Shown here: positions 39,335 through 49,411 of the stretch, one piece after another
How the letters are laid out: each line of letters opens with the position of its first letter
How positions within the stretch are numbered: the stretch's first letter is position 1
Origin: Engraulis encrasicolus
Lineage: Eukaryota; Chordata; Actinopteri; Clupeiformes; Engraulidae
DNA: 64,000 nt
NCBI RefSeq assembly: GCF_034702125.1
Contig: NC_085868.1
Location: 43,235,547 to 43,299,546 of the forward strand
Reading direction: 5' to 3'
Made by a program: the position numbers and the translations under genes
Notes under the pieces: model-generated
Told to the model about the DNA's origin: nothing
Databases searched by the model: none
What the model saw: the letters and a program-made list of their open reading frames with translations, nothing else

Positions 39335-41375
39335 CAGTATTTCTCAATTGGTTTTGTACATTTCTCGAATCTCTCTCCGGTTTGCGAAACACAATATTCA
39401 TTCTCAAAACAGCTTTAACAAATGGCAAAACACGGTGGATAACCTGCAAAACCGAGTCTCTTGCTCAAAACCCTTATTTGTCTTTCAAAAACCAAGTTTT
39501 TGTGTCAATGAACGTATCAGCGCCAGCAGAACGGTTAGTCATTGTGTCATAGTGTATGGACAAGCTAGTCATATCAATTTCTCATGTTGTCAATTGAATA
39601 GTACACTCTTGAGGATCTTTTCCGAAGTGAAATGTTGTTTAGATTGGATGGGAAATGTTGTAAATTCAGTTTTATATTACATTTTTCAGATAAGATTGAG
39701 ATAGTTTCATGCATTCAGTGACAAAGCTTTTTGAGTGATATGACAAAAGCAATTGATAATGTACGAAATCACTGAGAATTGTACAAAGCGGATTCCAAAA
39801 AAGTTGGGACACTTGGTATTTTGTGAATAAAATCAAAATGCTGGCATTGTCAAAACATTCAATATGTTAATAAGGTAGAGCATTGTGTACAGACAACATA
39901 TCAGTTGTTAAAGCCAAGCAGAATTATTTTTTTGGGGTAATTATGTGGTCATTTAAAATTTCACCCTCGCAACAAATTCCAAAAAAGTTGGGACAGGGCC
40001 AGTAAAATGCTTTTTATGTTGGATAAGACTAAACAAAACACAAGGGAGGAGACTTAACATTTAAATAATTTGACTGATGGCATGATTTTATTAAAAAAAT
40101 AGATATTTTGATGTGCGAGACATGATTTCAGCAGCTCAACTGATAGGTGTGTTCTTCGACTTTTTTACCTTCTTGTTATGCTTAGTATGTGGTATATCCT
40201 GACTGCAAGAAAACAATTTTGTCACCTGTTTACTCTTATGATGGAGCCACACTGTTGGAACATAGTAGAGATTGACATTTGCCATCATTATGGGGCAATA
40301 GCTAAAGGCTGTGCTCCAAAATATAATGCCTTGGTAGCCATGTATGCTGTTTTAAGTCTGAATATATAATTCAGCCCTCATTTTAATGCTCTACATGAGT
40401 AAGAAGACCATAACCAAGGCATCTATGCACCCCTTTACCATCATATATGCTGTCTTTCAGACTGACCACTAAATCAAGCTGAAGTATTCATTTTCTTCAT
40501 AACCTGGAGAGTGCATGACTCCATGATTTAAAAAAATAATTAATTATTTTCCATTCTGTAATCAGAGGACAGTTTCATGTGTCTCCTAGGTCCATCTAGA
40601 ATGAGCTTTGCCACTTGCAACACTGTTTAATGTCTGCATCATGTGCCTTAATCAAGTGTTGTGTTTATGGTCATTTTTTCAACAGCTATCATTGTTGGAG
40701 TGTCATAGTTTGTTTATTGCTGATGGGTATGTCATGATCTCATAACTCGTGCAATGATTTCACAGAACTCTACATTACAGAAATAAGCCTTATATGCCTG
40801 CAATTTTGATAATTGAGTCTTTCTGTGTAATAGATCAGTAATTAGTCCCTCAAAATCTTCGCTACTGAGTGCCACAACCTCTCTGTGATGGTATTTTATT
40901 TGTGCATTCATGTTGGCAGTCAATATAGTTCCTTTCAAAATATTCCTCCTTGTGTTATTTTTAGAATTATCCAACTATTACAACATTTTTTGGTCCTGTC
41001 CCAACTTTTTTGAGATTTGTTGCATGGGTCACATTTTAAATGATTACATATTTCCCTCAAAACAATTCTTTTGCCTCATTTTAACTGTTCCTATGTTGAC
41101 CTTGTGCCATTGTGCATCTTGTGCATGGATTGAATGTTTTGAAAATGCCAGCATTTTTATTTTATTCACAAAATACCTAGTGTCCCAACTTTTTTGAAAT
41201 CCGCTTTGTACACAGCCATGGCATGGTGGACGAGAGCATTTGCTATATGCCGAAAACAATGAGAAACTGATTTGACCATGTGCACAGGTAACACCAGGAA
41301 GTCACAATTGAACAAAGACTTTTAAGAATCATTATTCTGTTGTGAGAAATGTACAAAACCAATTGATAAAAACTG
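39335..41375. mobile_element. Tc1/mariner-like MITE, host of a nested element
   Basis: The ends are CAGTATTTCTCAATTGGTTT and, inverted, CAGTTTTTATCAATTGGTTT, continuing with TGTACATTTCTC for a 32-bp inverted repeat with 2 mismatches. TA lies directly outside each end (39333-39334, 41376-41377). After removal of the inner element (39784-41208 plus one TA) the outer element is about 615 bp and has no coding sequence. TA target use fits the Tc1/mariner/IS630 superfamily. Confidence 0.82.
39784..41208. mobile_element. Tc1-like element with inner and outer repeats, nested
   Basis: 1425 bp, flanked by TA (39782-39783, 41209-41210). Terminal repeats start CAAAGCGGATTCCAAAAAAG and extend about 75 bp with few differences. 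A second copy of ATTCCAAAAAAGTTGGGACA lies 184 bp inside the left end (39976), and the inverse TGTCCCAACTTTTTT lies 184 bp inside the right end (40997 versus 41181). This IR/DR arrangement is the one used as paired transposase binding sites by Sleeping Beauty-type Tc1 elements. No transposase frame is recognisable, so it is non-autonomous. Confidence 0.88.
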
Positions 41376-41969
41376 TAACACTGGTGATCTACATACTGAG
41401 GACCATTGAGGATAGCAGTGGATATTTGTTTGTATTTAGTGTGTTTGTCTGAGTCATTACGTAGTGCGTGAACACTGAGCAATGTGTGTATGTGTGGGTA
41501 GATGTATACAATAGGTGTGCATGTTTCTGTGTGTTAAATAGTGCCCTGGTCCTAAAACAGAGATGCACTAGGGTGCACTCACCTTTCTGCCAGGTAGCCT
41601 ACCTGTAGGTCATGTGACATAAGTCAACTCAGACAATTGTTCTCATTGCCTGAGGAAGACCCCACTGTTGGAGCGAAACGTTGCCGTTTATGAAAATGAA
41701 ATGAAATGTTTATATTTTTGGAGCTAATGCCCAGTGTGCGGACCACGCAATCACAACTAAAACAGAGGGCCCATTACACTTAGTTTACAGTAAATTTTGA
41801 ATTTCTGGCACAGCTCCCTCTCACATCCACACTTCTATATGAATGCAGATGGGGTGACAGATCATGTTGCTATGAAAAAGCAGGCCGGGCATTTTCAGTC
41901 AAGACCGGTCTGCCAGGCATTGAGAGAGACAATGATGGCCGTGACAACAGCCTTCATAATCTATCGCGA
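41376..41969. other. No gene; ribozyme-like motif at 41650
   Basis: Downstream flank of the nested Tc1 elements. Only the hammerhead-like core at 41650-41678 with its A-rich downstream part stands out. Confidence 0.4.
41650..41678 (+). ncRNA. Hammerhead-like core motif 3
   Basis: CTGAGGA, an 18-base segment whose CCCCA and TGGAG can pair with one mismatch, then GAAA. The following ACG-TTGC-CGT hairpin then U gives a plausible helix III and a cleavable NUH position. GAAATGAAATG-rich sequence follows. Resembles the ends of Penelope-like retroelements. Confidence 0.4.
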
Positions 41970-42150
41970 GTTATTTTGACAGCCAAACAGCCAAAATAAA
42001 TATTTAAATCTGACTCTGAGAGGTCAGCTGTTGCGGCATGAGGACTGATACCATTACATTGAGGGGAGAAAAGGGCCAAAATCATCAACTGTCCATCAGG
42101 CAAATGCCCTGTATGCCTTATGGCCAATCCAGCCATGTGCTGCTGGTTGA
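41970..42150 (+). repeat. hAT-like repeat family H5, copy 1
   Basis: AATATTTAAATCTGACTC, GAGGACTGATAC, TTGAGGGGAG, CCAAAATCATCAAC, GGCAAATGCCCTGTATGCCT and CCAGCCATG are the inverse of 62945-63098. The wording GGGCATTTGCCC/GGACTGGCC is typical of a common fish hAT family. Confidence 0.7.
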
Positions 42151-42963
42151 GCATATAACAATAATGATAAACCTCTGTGCCAGTAGGAAAAATCATAATA
42201 GTGGTCTGTGGCTCAGCTAGCACCAAGTCGTTCAACAACAAAAAAAACCTGATAAAGGCCACTGCGGTATGCTTGCTGCAGGATTCGTGCATGAACACGT
42301 TAACATGCGTATTTGATGTCAATTACGTGTGCGTTAGGTGCGATATCTTCAAAGTCGCTGGGGGCGATCCTAAGAAAGACTGCACAGTTCCATGCAAGTG
42401 GTTCTGGTGAAAATGAGGATGGCAGCAACTTTTAAGAGCGTCTCGTGGAGCTTGTCTGAGATTACAAACATTTGTTATCATACTTAAAAAAGAAGCGTGC
42501 GAAATATAGGAGCAGTAGCAGTATCGTCTCCTTGCCTGGGCAGATCCTTTAGTTTCTTTTTGTTTTGCTTGCCGCCTGTGTTCCCAATTTCCGCATCGTA
42601 ATGCTGCACGCTCTCTGCCCCCTGGATGACACCACCAGTATTTTGCGTCTTGGTCTACTGCTTTTAAAGCAAGCATGTGCATTCGGTTGCACGCAGTGAG
42701 GGCTTTAGGCATGCGATAAACAGATGTACATAAGGCCTTATCACTAGGTCATATGGAGAGAGGAAGGACAACAGTTATTGTCTTCCCTATAAATGCAAAG
42801 CACAGTCATGCGTGCTCTGTGCAAATGACTTGCTAGGTGGAATTTTAAAAGGAGGGCTGTGGAGATCAAGTCTGCTTTTCCCAGCCAATAGAAGTCCTCA
42901 TTTTTGGTGCTTATTAATAATACTGAAGTGATAAAATAACTTGTCTTAAGGTACAGATAAAAC
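42151..42963. other. No gene recognised
   Basis: Overlapping frames on both strands between 42177 and 42712 show no domain; sequence is unique-looking with moderate CpG content near 42290-42370. Confidence 0.35.
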
Positions 42964-42976
42964 ATTCTAATAAATG

Positions 42977-43108
42977 GCCCTACCGTGGCCTAACGGTAGG
43001 GCACTGTGTTACTATGCTGGTGACCCGGTTTCGATTCCGGCCCGGGTCATTTGCCAGTTCTTCCCCGTCCATCTCTTTCTAAAATTAAGGCAAAACATAT
43101 ATTTTGAA
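42977..43108 (+). mobile_element. Short tRNA-derived SINE, S2-related, with TSD
   Basis: Flanked by ATTCTAATAAATG (42964-42976) and ATTCTAATATATG (43109-43121), 12 of 13 identical. A box within GTGGCCTAACGGTAGGGC and B box GGTTTCGATTCC (43027-43038). After the B box CCCGGGTCATTTGCC and TAAGGCA parallel GGCCGGGGTCATTTCCC and AAAGGCA of the SINE at 38832, so it looks like an internally shortened relative. Confidence 0.9.
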
Positions 43109-43121
43109 ATTCTAATATATG

Positions 43122-43601
43122 TATGAAGTATGTGTTATATCACTTCCCCATTATTTTATATCAGAATGTAGAGAAATGTACAGAGGTGGAAAACAGTTGA
43201 GTCAGAACAGGGAAGAGACCAGCAGGCTGGTTAAATAAATTATTAAATATAAAAGGCTTAAATTATTATTTACTACTAATTACAATGTATTATTATTACC
43301 TACATTTAGGTTTTTTTTTATAATTATATTTAAAATATATATAAATGAGAGCTGCAAACATTGCAGGGACAGTCCTGATAGTTAAATAAATAACCCAATT
43401 TAATTACATAATCGACTCTTAATTATTGCCAGACGGATGGTGATACCCTTAACAATGAAATGTTTTGAGAAACAGCTCATAATTAATAAGGACGCTTAGG
43501 CACAAGGGCAGTTTATCATTCCCCTGAAGGGTCATCTTGCCTGACTGACAGCCTCAGTGAGTAAGACCCTGACATTTTCAGCACAAAAATGATAGGAACA
43601 C
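43122..43601. other. No gene; AT-rich, TAATTA-rich block
   Basis: 43255-43545 has several TAATTA and AATTATT words (CATAATCGACTCTTAATTAT, CTCATAATTAATAAGG) and looks single-copy; it may be conserved non-coding sequence. Confidence 0.35.

Positions 43602-43697
<96 letters not shown>
43602..43697 (+). repeat. (CA)48 microsatellite
   Basis: Uninterrupted CA run of 96 bases. Confidence 0.99.
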
Positions 43698-43699
<2 letters not shown>

Positions 43700-44051
43700 A
43701 ATAATTCCATTTAAAGAGGGGCCCAGCAAGATCCAACGCCTTGAGATAAAGAGCCAAGAATAACGGTTCCACCATTCTCATTTGTGCACTGAGGGGCTCA
43801 TCGAAAATGTTCAGTCAAGTCAACATGTGCAATCATTAATACGTAATGCCTTTGATTAGGGCTTTTTGCTGTTGTTGGGGAAATAAAAGAAAAGCCAATG
43901 ACATCGAGACCAATGGATGCAGATTTCTGCACAGCACAGCCTCATTCCTCCACTAACGATATGTCGGTTGTGTTCAAACTCATTAGCAAACCTTATAGTT
44001 TCAAGTTTAGAGATAACGTTTAATGAATAGAAGGGCATTTCCATACTCACA

Positions 44052-44112
<61 letters not shown>
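44052..44112 (+). repeat. (CT)n microsatellite
   Basis: CT run of about 61 bases, separated from the next array by GCAGTCA. Confidence 0.98.
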
Positions 44113-44115
<3 letters not shown>

Positions 44116-44117
44116 GT

Positions 44118-44157
44118 CACACGCACACACATACACACACACACATACACACACACA

Positions 44158-44197
<40 letters not shown>

Positions 44198-44250
44198 CAT
44201 ACACACACACACATACACACACACACACACATACACACACACACACACAG
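44118..44250 (+). repeat. (CA)n array with ACATAC units
   Basis: CA repeats with ACATAC variants at about 44130, 44144, 44162, 44198, 44212 and 44230, a higher-order pattern of about 14-18 bp spacing. Confidence 0.97.
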
Positions 44251-44554
44251 ACGTACAGCATGGTACATGGTGCTGTATATTGAGAGACGTTATCCTAACA
44301 CGATCTGGAAAAGCCTTTGCTCTTTATATCTACACACACACACACTCAAGCAATGAATGATCCCGCGCTGCTGTGGGAGACAAAAGCAGGATGATTGATT
44401 TGTGATGATTGATTTGTGGTTGTGCATTTGCTTTTATCCCCCGTATTGGTTTCTTGATAGAAGTGATGATAGCCCACAGCTCTGGCCTCCAGCCACAAAG
44501 TCTCTAGTTCTATACAGAAAGGACGATTGCTTTCAATTAAGAGCTGAAAAGGCG

Positions 44555-44562
<8 letters not shown>

Positions 44563-44649
<87 letters not shown>
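44563..44649 (+). repeat. (GT)n microsatellite
   Basis: Uninterrupted GT run of about 87 bases followed by a G-run; the 178-residue frame through it is an artefact. Confidence 0.99.
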
Positions 44650-44652
<3 letters not shown>

Positions 44653-44681
44653 GGGGGGAGGTTGCAAGATGTACAGTAGGT

Positions 44682-44920
44682 GCTGTTTCCATGTAGCCGG
44701 ATATTTAAGAAAACACGTTGGTTTTGGCCCTCTGTTTGTAAAATCCACACACCGGTATCCAAAATCTGGCTTTAAAAATATCTCGATAAAGGGGCTAAAA
44801 CCTGTTACGATGGAGTTTTTTATTTTTATACACATGATGTGTTTACACCTAGATAAAAAAAAAAAAAACACATTTTGCATTCATATCAATATTCATAACA
44901 TCCGACGATGTGGAGACAGC
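44682..44920 (+). mobile_element. MITE family M2, copy 1
   Basis: Ends GCTGTTTCCATGTAG and GATGTGGAGACAGC are imperfect inverses. The interior (GGCTTTAAAAATATC, GGGGCTAAAA, GTTACGATGGAGTTTTT) matches the inverse of 61496-61715. No coding sequence and no clear target duplication. Confidence 0.75.
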
Positions 44921-45836
44921 ACCTTAAAAAGATTCTAACTAACCTACTCTGACACCACCCCCACTGATTGTCTGAGATACTTTTTCCATAGTCCAATGAA
45001 AGAGAGGCGTTGCTTCAGTAATTGAGTCCTCAGACAAATGAACCATATTGCACATTGCTTGTCAGCCATCATAAACCATTCTTCTGTGCAGAACCTCCTG
45101 AAGCCACACTGAATGTGACAGATGACACCAATCATAACTGTGACAGCAGCCAAACTATACACTTCAGTAGTGAATAATCAAGTGCCATCATTAAGGCTCA
45201 GGGAACAGATGAACTCGTCTTGTTTGTTTGTCTACAGAGCCATCAACGAAGGGATTAAACCTGATGCAAATTGCACATAAGGCTAGATTTATAATCCATG
45301 AAGAAACAGACAAAAATGAGGAGTTGCGCATGGTGTCATGCTGTAATGCTCTGCACGCCTCAACTCAACTTAGACGACTGTGTGTCTGTCGTGCATCTCC
45401 ATCACACAGTGCATTAGTGACAGGCAGGGGCATGCTAAGCAATAAAGCTAGTTAAGCCCAGCCAGGCTAATTGCTCCATTAATACGTGATGCAAATCCAA
45501 TAGCGGGGCGTCATTCAAGGCTGCGATTTAGATCCAATGAGCCCACATGGCACGGGGCATGCAGGGAGTTCTTAAGTCACAGGATATATTAGCAGGCAGA
45601 CAGCTAAAACAACTAATTAACTATGGTGAGGAAAGGATATCGAATAAATTCACAGTGTATGCCCGCCTTTAGGCTGCACTGTTCTATTTCAACATGAAAC
45701 CCCACTCCTTGACAATGCCCCATATTCTGCAGTGATATTGCAAGATGCCTCAACGATAGCGCAAATAAGGAACAAGGGAGGCAGTTTGAGGACCTACGTA
45801 GCTAGCGTTTACAATCAGGTTCCCGTCGCTGAACCT
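44921..45836. other. No gene; possible conserved non-coding block
   Basis: 45440-45640 reads as single-copy with CTAATTGCTCCATTAATACG, GATCCAATGAG and AACTAATTAACTATGG. No splice sites or domains that support an exon. Confidence 0.4.
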
Positions 45837-46058
45837 GACCATATGAAAAGAGCATTATGCACTCTGTTCGGCCTCTTCTACTTTAATTGACTGCCTTTTG
45901 GTTTGTGTAATGCCCAGATCACTTTTCAGCGACTCATGGAGCGCACATCCCGGGCTCAACACTTTGAGACCCTCTTGCTTTATTTTGATGATATTGTCAT
46001 GTTATCCGTATCCGTGGATCAACATCTGGAATGGTTAGACTCTGTGCTTACACGTCTT
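45837..46058 (+). pseudogene. Ty3/Gypsy reverse-transcriptase fragment, broken
   Basis: In one frame the residues FGLFYFN-stop-LPFGLCNAQ, TFQRLMER and LLLYFDDIV follow, the hallmarks of the Gypsy reverse-transcriptase palm, including the catalytic YxDD box (YFDD, codons 45981-45992). A TGA stop at 45888-45890 interrupts the frame two residues before the LPFG motif, and homology ends after LDSVLTRL near 46058. Integrase, RNase H, protease, gag and long terminal repeats are not visible. It is an isolated, inactive remnant; whether it came from a Gypsy retrotransposon or a related element cannot be settled from about 70 residues. Confidence 0.8.
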
Positions 46059-46278
46059 AATTTTTATTATTTTATTTTTACCAGGATTTTCTAAGTACCT
46101 ACATGAGTCAACATGTAATTTCACAAGATGTAATATACCTAACTCTATTCATATGTTACAGTGTACAGAGTACATATTTTATATGGGGGAATATTTTATT
46201 GTAAGGTTCTTTATGTTAGAGACTAGCTTTGTTTAATGGTACTATTAAAATATCAAAATAATAACACATTATCACACC

Positions 46279-46860
46279 AACATAGTTATAAGCATTAGGA
46301 AGAGGGATGCTGGACGTCTGGACAAGCTAGTGAGGAAAGCAGGCTCTGTTGTTGGTACAGAACTGGAGGCTCTTAGTACCACAGCTGAAAAGAGGACATT
46401 GGGCAGATTGGACTCTATAATGGACAATGACCATCACCCCTTGCACTCAGTCTTTGCCAACCAGCGAAGTCTGTTCAGCCACAGATTCCTCGCCATTCCC
46501 TGCAAGACTGACAGGCTGCGTAAGTCCTTTGTCCCCAGGGCCATCCACCTATTTAACTCAACAACTCAGAACAACACAATGAAAGAGATTGTTATTGGTG
46601 ACTGGACTGCATAACCCCCCCCAACCCCCACCCCCCCCCCCCCCCCGGCCATGCCCCCATTCCATCCCCCTCCCACCCCTCCTTCAACAATCAGTAATAA
46701 CTATTGCAATGAGAGACTTTTTTATATCTGAATGTGAAATGTGAATGTGAAATAATCTATTTATTTATTTTTGTATGTATGCTACTAGACACCTAAATTT
46801 CCTTCGGGATCAATAAATGTTACTCTACTCTACTCTACTACTTACTCTACTCTACTATAA
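46279..46860 (+). pseudogene. L2-like LINE C-terminus and 3' end
   Basis: An open frame from about 46279 to the stop at 46612-46614 gives RKRDAGRLDKLVRKAGSVVG, then HHPLHSVFANQRS, FSHRF and RLRKSFVPRAIHLFNS. This is the conserved C-terminal region after the reverse transcriptase in fish L2-type LINEs. A C-rich 3' UTR (C16 run at about 46631-46646) follows, then AAATTTCCTTCGGGATCAAT with AATAAA at 46812-46817 and a (TACTC)n tail. The endonuclease and reverse transcriptase are missing, so it is a 5'-truncated dead copy. The same 3' end occurs at 20360-20427. Confidence 0.78.
46615..46660 (+). repeat. C-rich tract
   Basis: Runs of C up to about 16 with few A and G interruptions within the LINE 3' UTR; may form an i-motif or, on the other strand, a G-quadruplex. 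Confidence 0.9.
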
Positions 46861-47212
46861 GAGACACCACTTTTGTTCATGGTATTTTGATCAGAATGTT
46901 ATTCCTGCTGCTCTTACCAGCATTACAATGGTATCTATGGCAACCTCTATTATGTAGTGTATGCATCACAATGACGTCACAGTTCCAATTCAGTAGATGT
47001 TTTTTTTACTCTGCTGTGACTTTGCCAGAGTGGTGCATTGTGTTTACATGAGTTTGCATGGAGGGCTGGATGCCTTGCTAATATGCTCACTGTGCCCCAG
47101 ATCCACACTGGGTATTCTGTATCACTGTCTCCATGGCAACATGGCATTACCTGACAGTTCTGGAGCAATGGTGTATGGAATAACGGCTAATGAAGCACGT
47201 CTCACCCCTGAC

Positions 47213-47213
<1 letters not shown>

Positions 47214-47272
<59 letters not shown>

Positions 47273-47284
47273 CACACACACACA

Positions 47285-47354
<70 letters not shown>
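47214..47354 (+). repeat. (CA)n microsatellite, about 141 bp
   Basis: CA run with two CTCACA interruptions about 17 bp apart. Confidence 0.98.
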
Positions 47355-47356
<2 letters not shown>

Positions 47357-47564
47357 ATATTTCTACTGTACCTTCCATGGTGCCTCTTTGTCTGTAACTG
47401 TAGTAAATAAAAAAAACCTCTCCTTTTACTTTTTTCCATTGCATTTATTACCACCCCTCCATATCATTCGCTCAGGTCATTGTCATTGCACTGTACCAGG
47501 CACTGAATACCAGACCTTACTCTGTGTGTTTCACTTCCTGGCAGTCTTACTTGCTACTCATATC

Positions 47565-47758
47565 ATGTGACACTTTTTTTACATGATGATTTTAATTCCA
47601 AATTGATAATTCAGAATTAAATAGTTCCGTCGAGTTTACTGTGATCTTTCATTTAATTCTGAATTAAGGTGTTTACATGACGTTTTCAAAGCGGAATCAA
47701 GGTTTGTTCATAACAAAAGTTAGTTAATTCCGAAAAAGGTATCATGTAAACGCAGCAA
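47565..47758. mobile_element. Probable MITE with TTTACATGA ends
   Basis: GTGACACTTTTTTTACATGA followed by TTTTAATTCC at the left and GGAATTAAC-type sequence (TTAATTCCGAAAAAGGTATC) with ATGTAAACGCAGC at the right are imperfect inverses. AGAATTAAAT and TTTAATTCTGAATTAAGGTG inside give further inverted words. No coding sequence; edges uncertain. Confidence 0.55.
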
Positions 47759-48088
47759 TTGAGCACCCTTTCCACTATAGCCTAGGCCTGTTTCCCAGGT
47801 GTCAGCATCGCAAACTGTTCCCAAATACCCGCTCAAAATCAAGTTTACACTAGAAAATCGTTTCTAAACATCTTCCTGTTTGCTGAATTATGCACATGCT
47901 GTGACTCCTTAGTACATATTATTCCCTACCAGCTGCACTGCCCAGTTGTTTGCTTGGATAAATACAGTACAATTACCACAAACCACAAGACAAAACAGCA
48001 GAGGATAAGGCCTGGAATGCATGACGACTACTTTGTCATCCTGAAGTGAATTCGTCCTAGCATGCCACACATTGATTGTGTCTGTCTG

Positions 48089-49403
48089 CACTGGCGTGCA
48101 CAGACATTTTGGGGGGCAGGTCCTGGGGTGATGGTGGGGGGCATGTGGAACTGGCGGCTGCAATAACGGTTCGGAGATTTTTTTTAAAATTCACATTTTA
48201 ATGAACATTCCACAGTACGCTAAACAAAACATTTCTTTTTTTTTAAATGAGGAATACTATGTTGGAAAGTTAAAATAATTAGATTACCAAGCCTAGTGCA
48301 TCATTTACCGCAAGGACTAAAAAGTGTACTGTCGCTTGGAAAACTCTGCATCTCCGGTCATTTTTCCTCCATTAGTACCGATTTTAATTAGTCCATGTGT
48401 GTTTCCAAACTGTTAAAACGAATATTAAAGCTTAACTCTCATTTCAAGACGTTGTCAAAAGGATTTAGTCTATTACACGGGTATTGTGAGTGAAAACTGC
48501 TACTTTGGGTCGGAGGTTTTATCCGTGTAGGCTACACTTTTCTGGAGGTGTCAAGCACAATCCTCTATAGCCTACCTGTTTCCCCCCACATAAGACATTG
48601 CTGTGTGCACCCTGCTTTGATTGCTGTGCTGTGCAGAAGGCTATACGTGGCAGATTTGCTGATACACAAATACGCACGCACAACCTTTTTTCTCCCTGGA
48701 CGTGACCGCTGTTCTGTTCCATGCCGTCTGTCACAAATGTGATTTGGTGCGTTGCATAGTTCATCAAGAGGCCAACGTTTCCCAAACATACATGAATCCT
48801 CTTGCTGTTTCCCAAACATTCTGTTAATCTTCAGACCTGAAACTGTTTGAGCAACTTCTGGATTCATTAAGCTAATATAATGTTTTTTGCAATCATGTTA
48901 CACGTGTTAATTGTTGACATTGGCTACCTCTTATGCGGTAGATTTGCTAGGGCCTAAATGCACAATTTGCAAAGTCTCATTATGAAAGCCAGGGCTCTCT
49001 TTAGATCACTTCCAAAGTCACACGCAACTTTCAACATCATAAATAGGCTATTGACAGTTACCTGGCTGGAGGGGAGAGCGACGTACATGTGGGGCTGCCC
49101 GCCACACCTGTGCAATGCGCTTCCGAATCTGTCAGTTCAAGCGCGCTCACGTTGACAAAGGGAGAGATGTGTGCCGTTGGAGGGGGCATGAGGCATTTTG
49201 GGGCATTATTATCACGCGATTTTAATTGACAAGTATGTCTAAATGATGATGGGAACATCGAATACAGCGATAACCCTACATTTAAGGAATAAAATAATTA
49301 AAAATAAAAATAAAAACCGAACTTTCAAAAGGGCACTTTTGTCTGTTAAAGGCAACTTGGTGTTGCCCAAGCAACACCACGTGTCTATCTGTGCACGCCT
49401 ATG
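48089..49403 (+). mobile_element. hAT element family H3, 1.3 kb, non-autonomous
   Basis: Flanked by a perfect 8-bp duplication TCTGTCTG (48081-48088 and 49404-49411). Ends CACTGGCGTGCACAGA and TCTGTGCACGCCTATG are inverse except for 2 positions. A perfect inverted repeat GGTGTTGC-CCAA-GCAACACC lies near the right end (49359-49378). An internal part is shared with the fragment at 19755-20895. Small frames inside do not resemble hAT transposase (no DDE or dimerisation domain wording), so it depends on another element. Confidence 0.88.
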
Positions 49404-49411
49404 TCTGTCTG

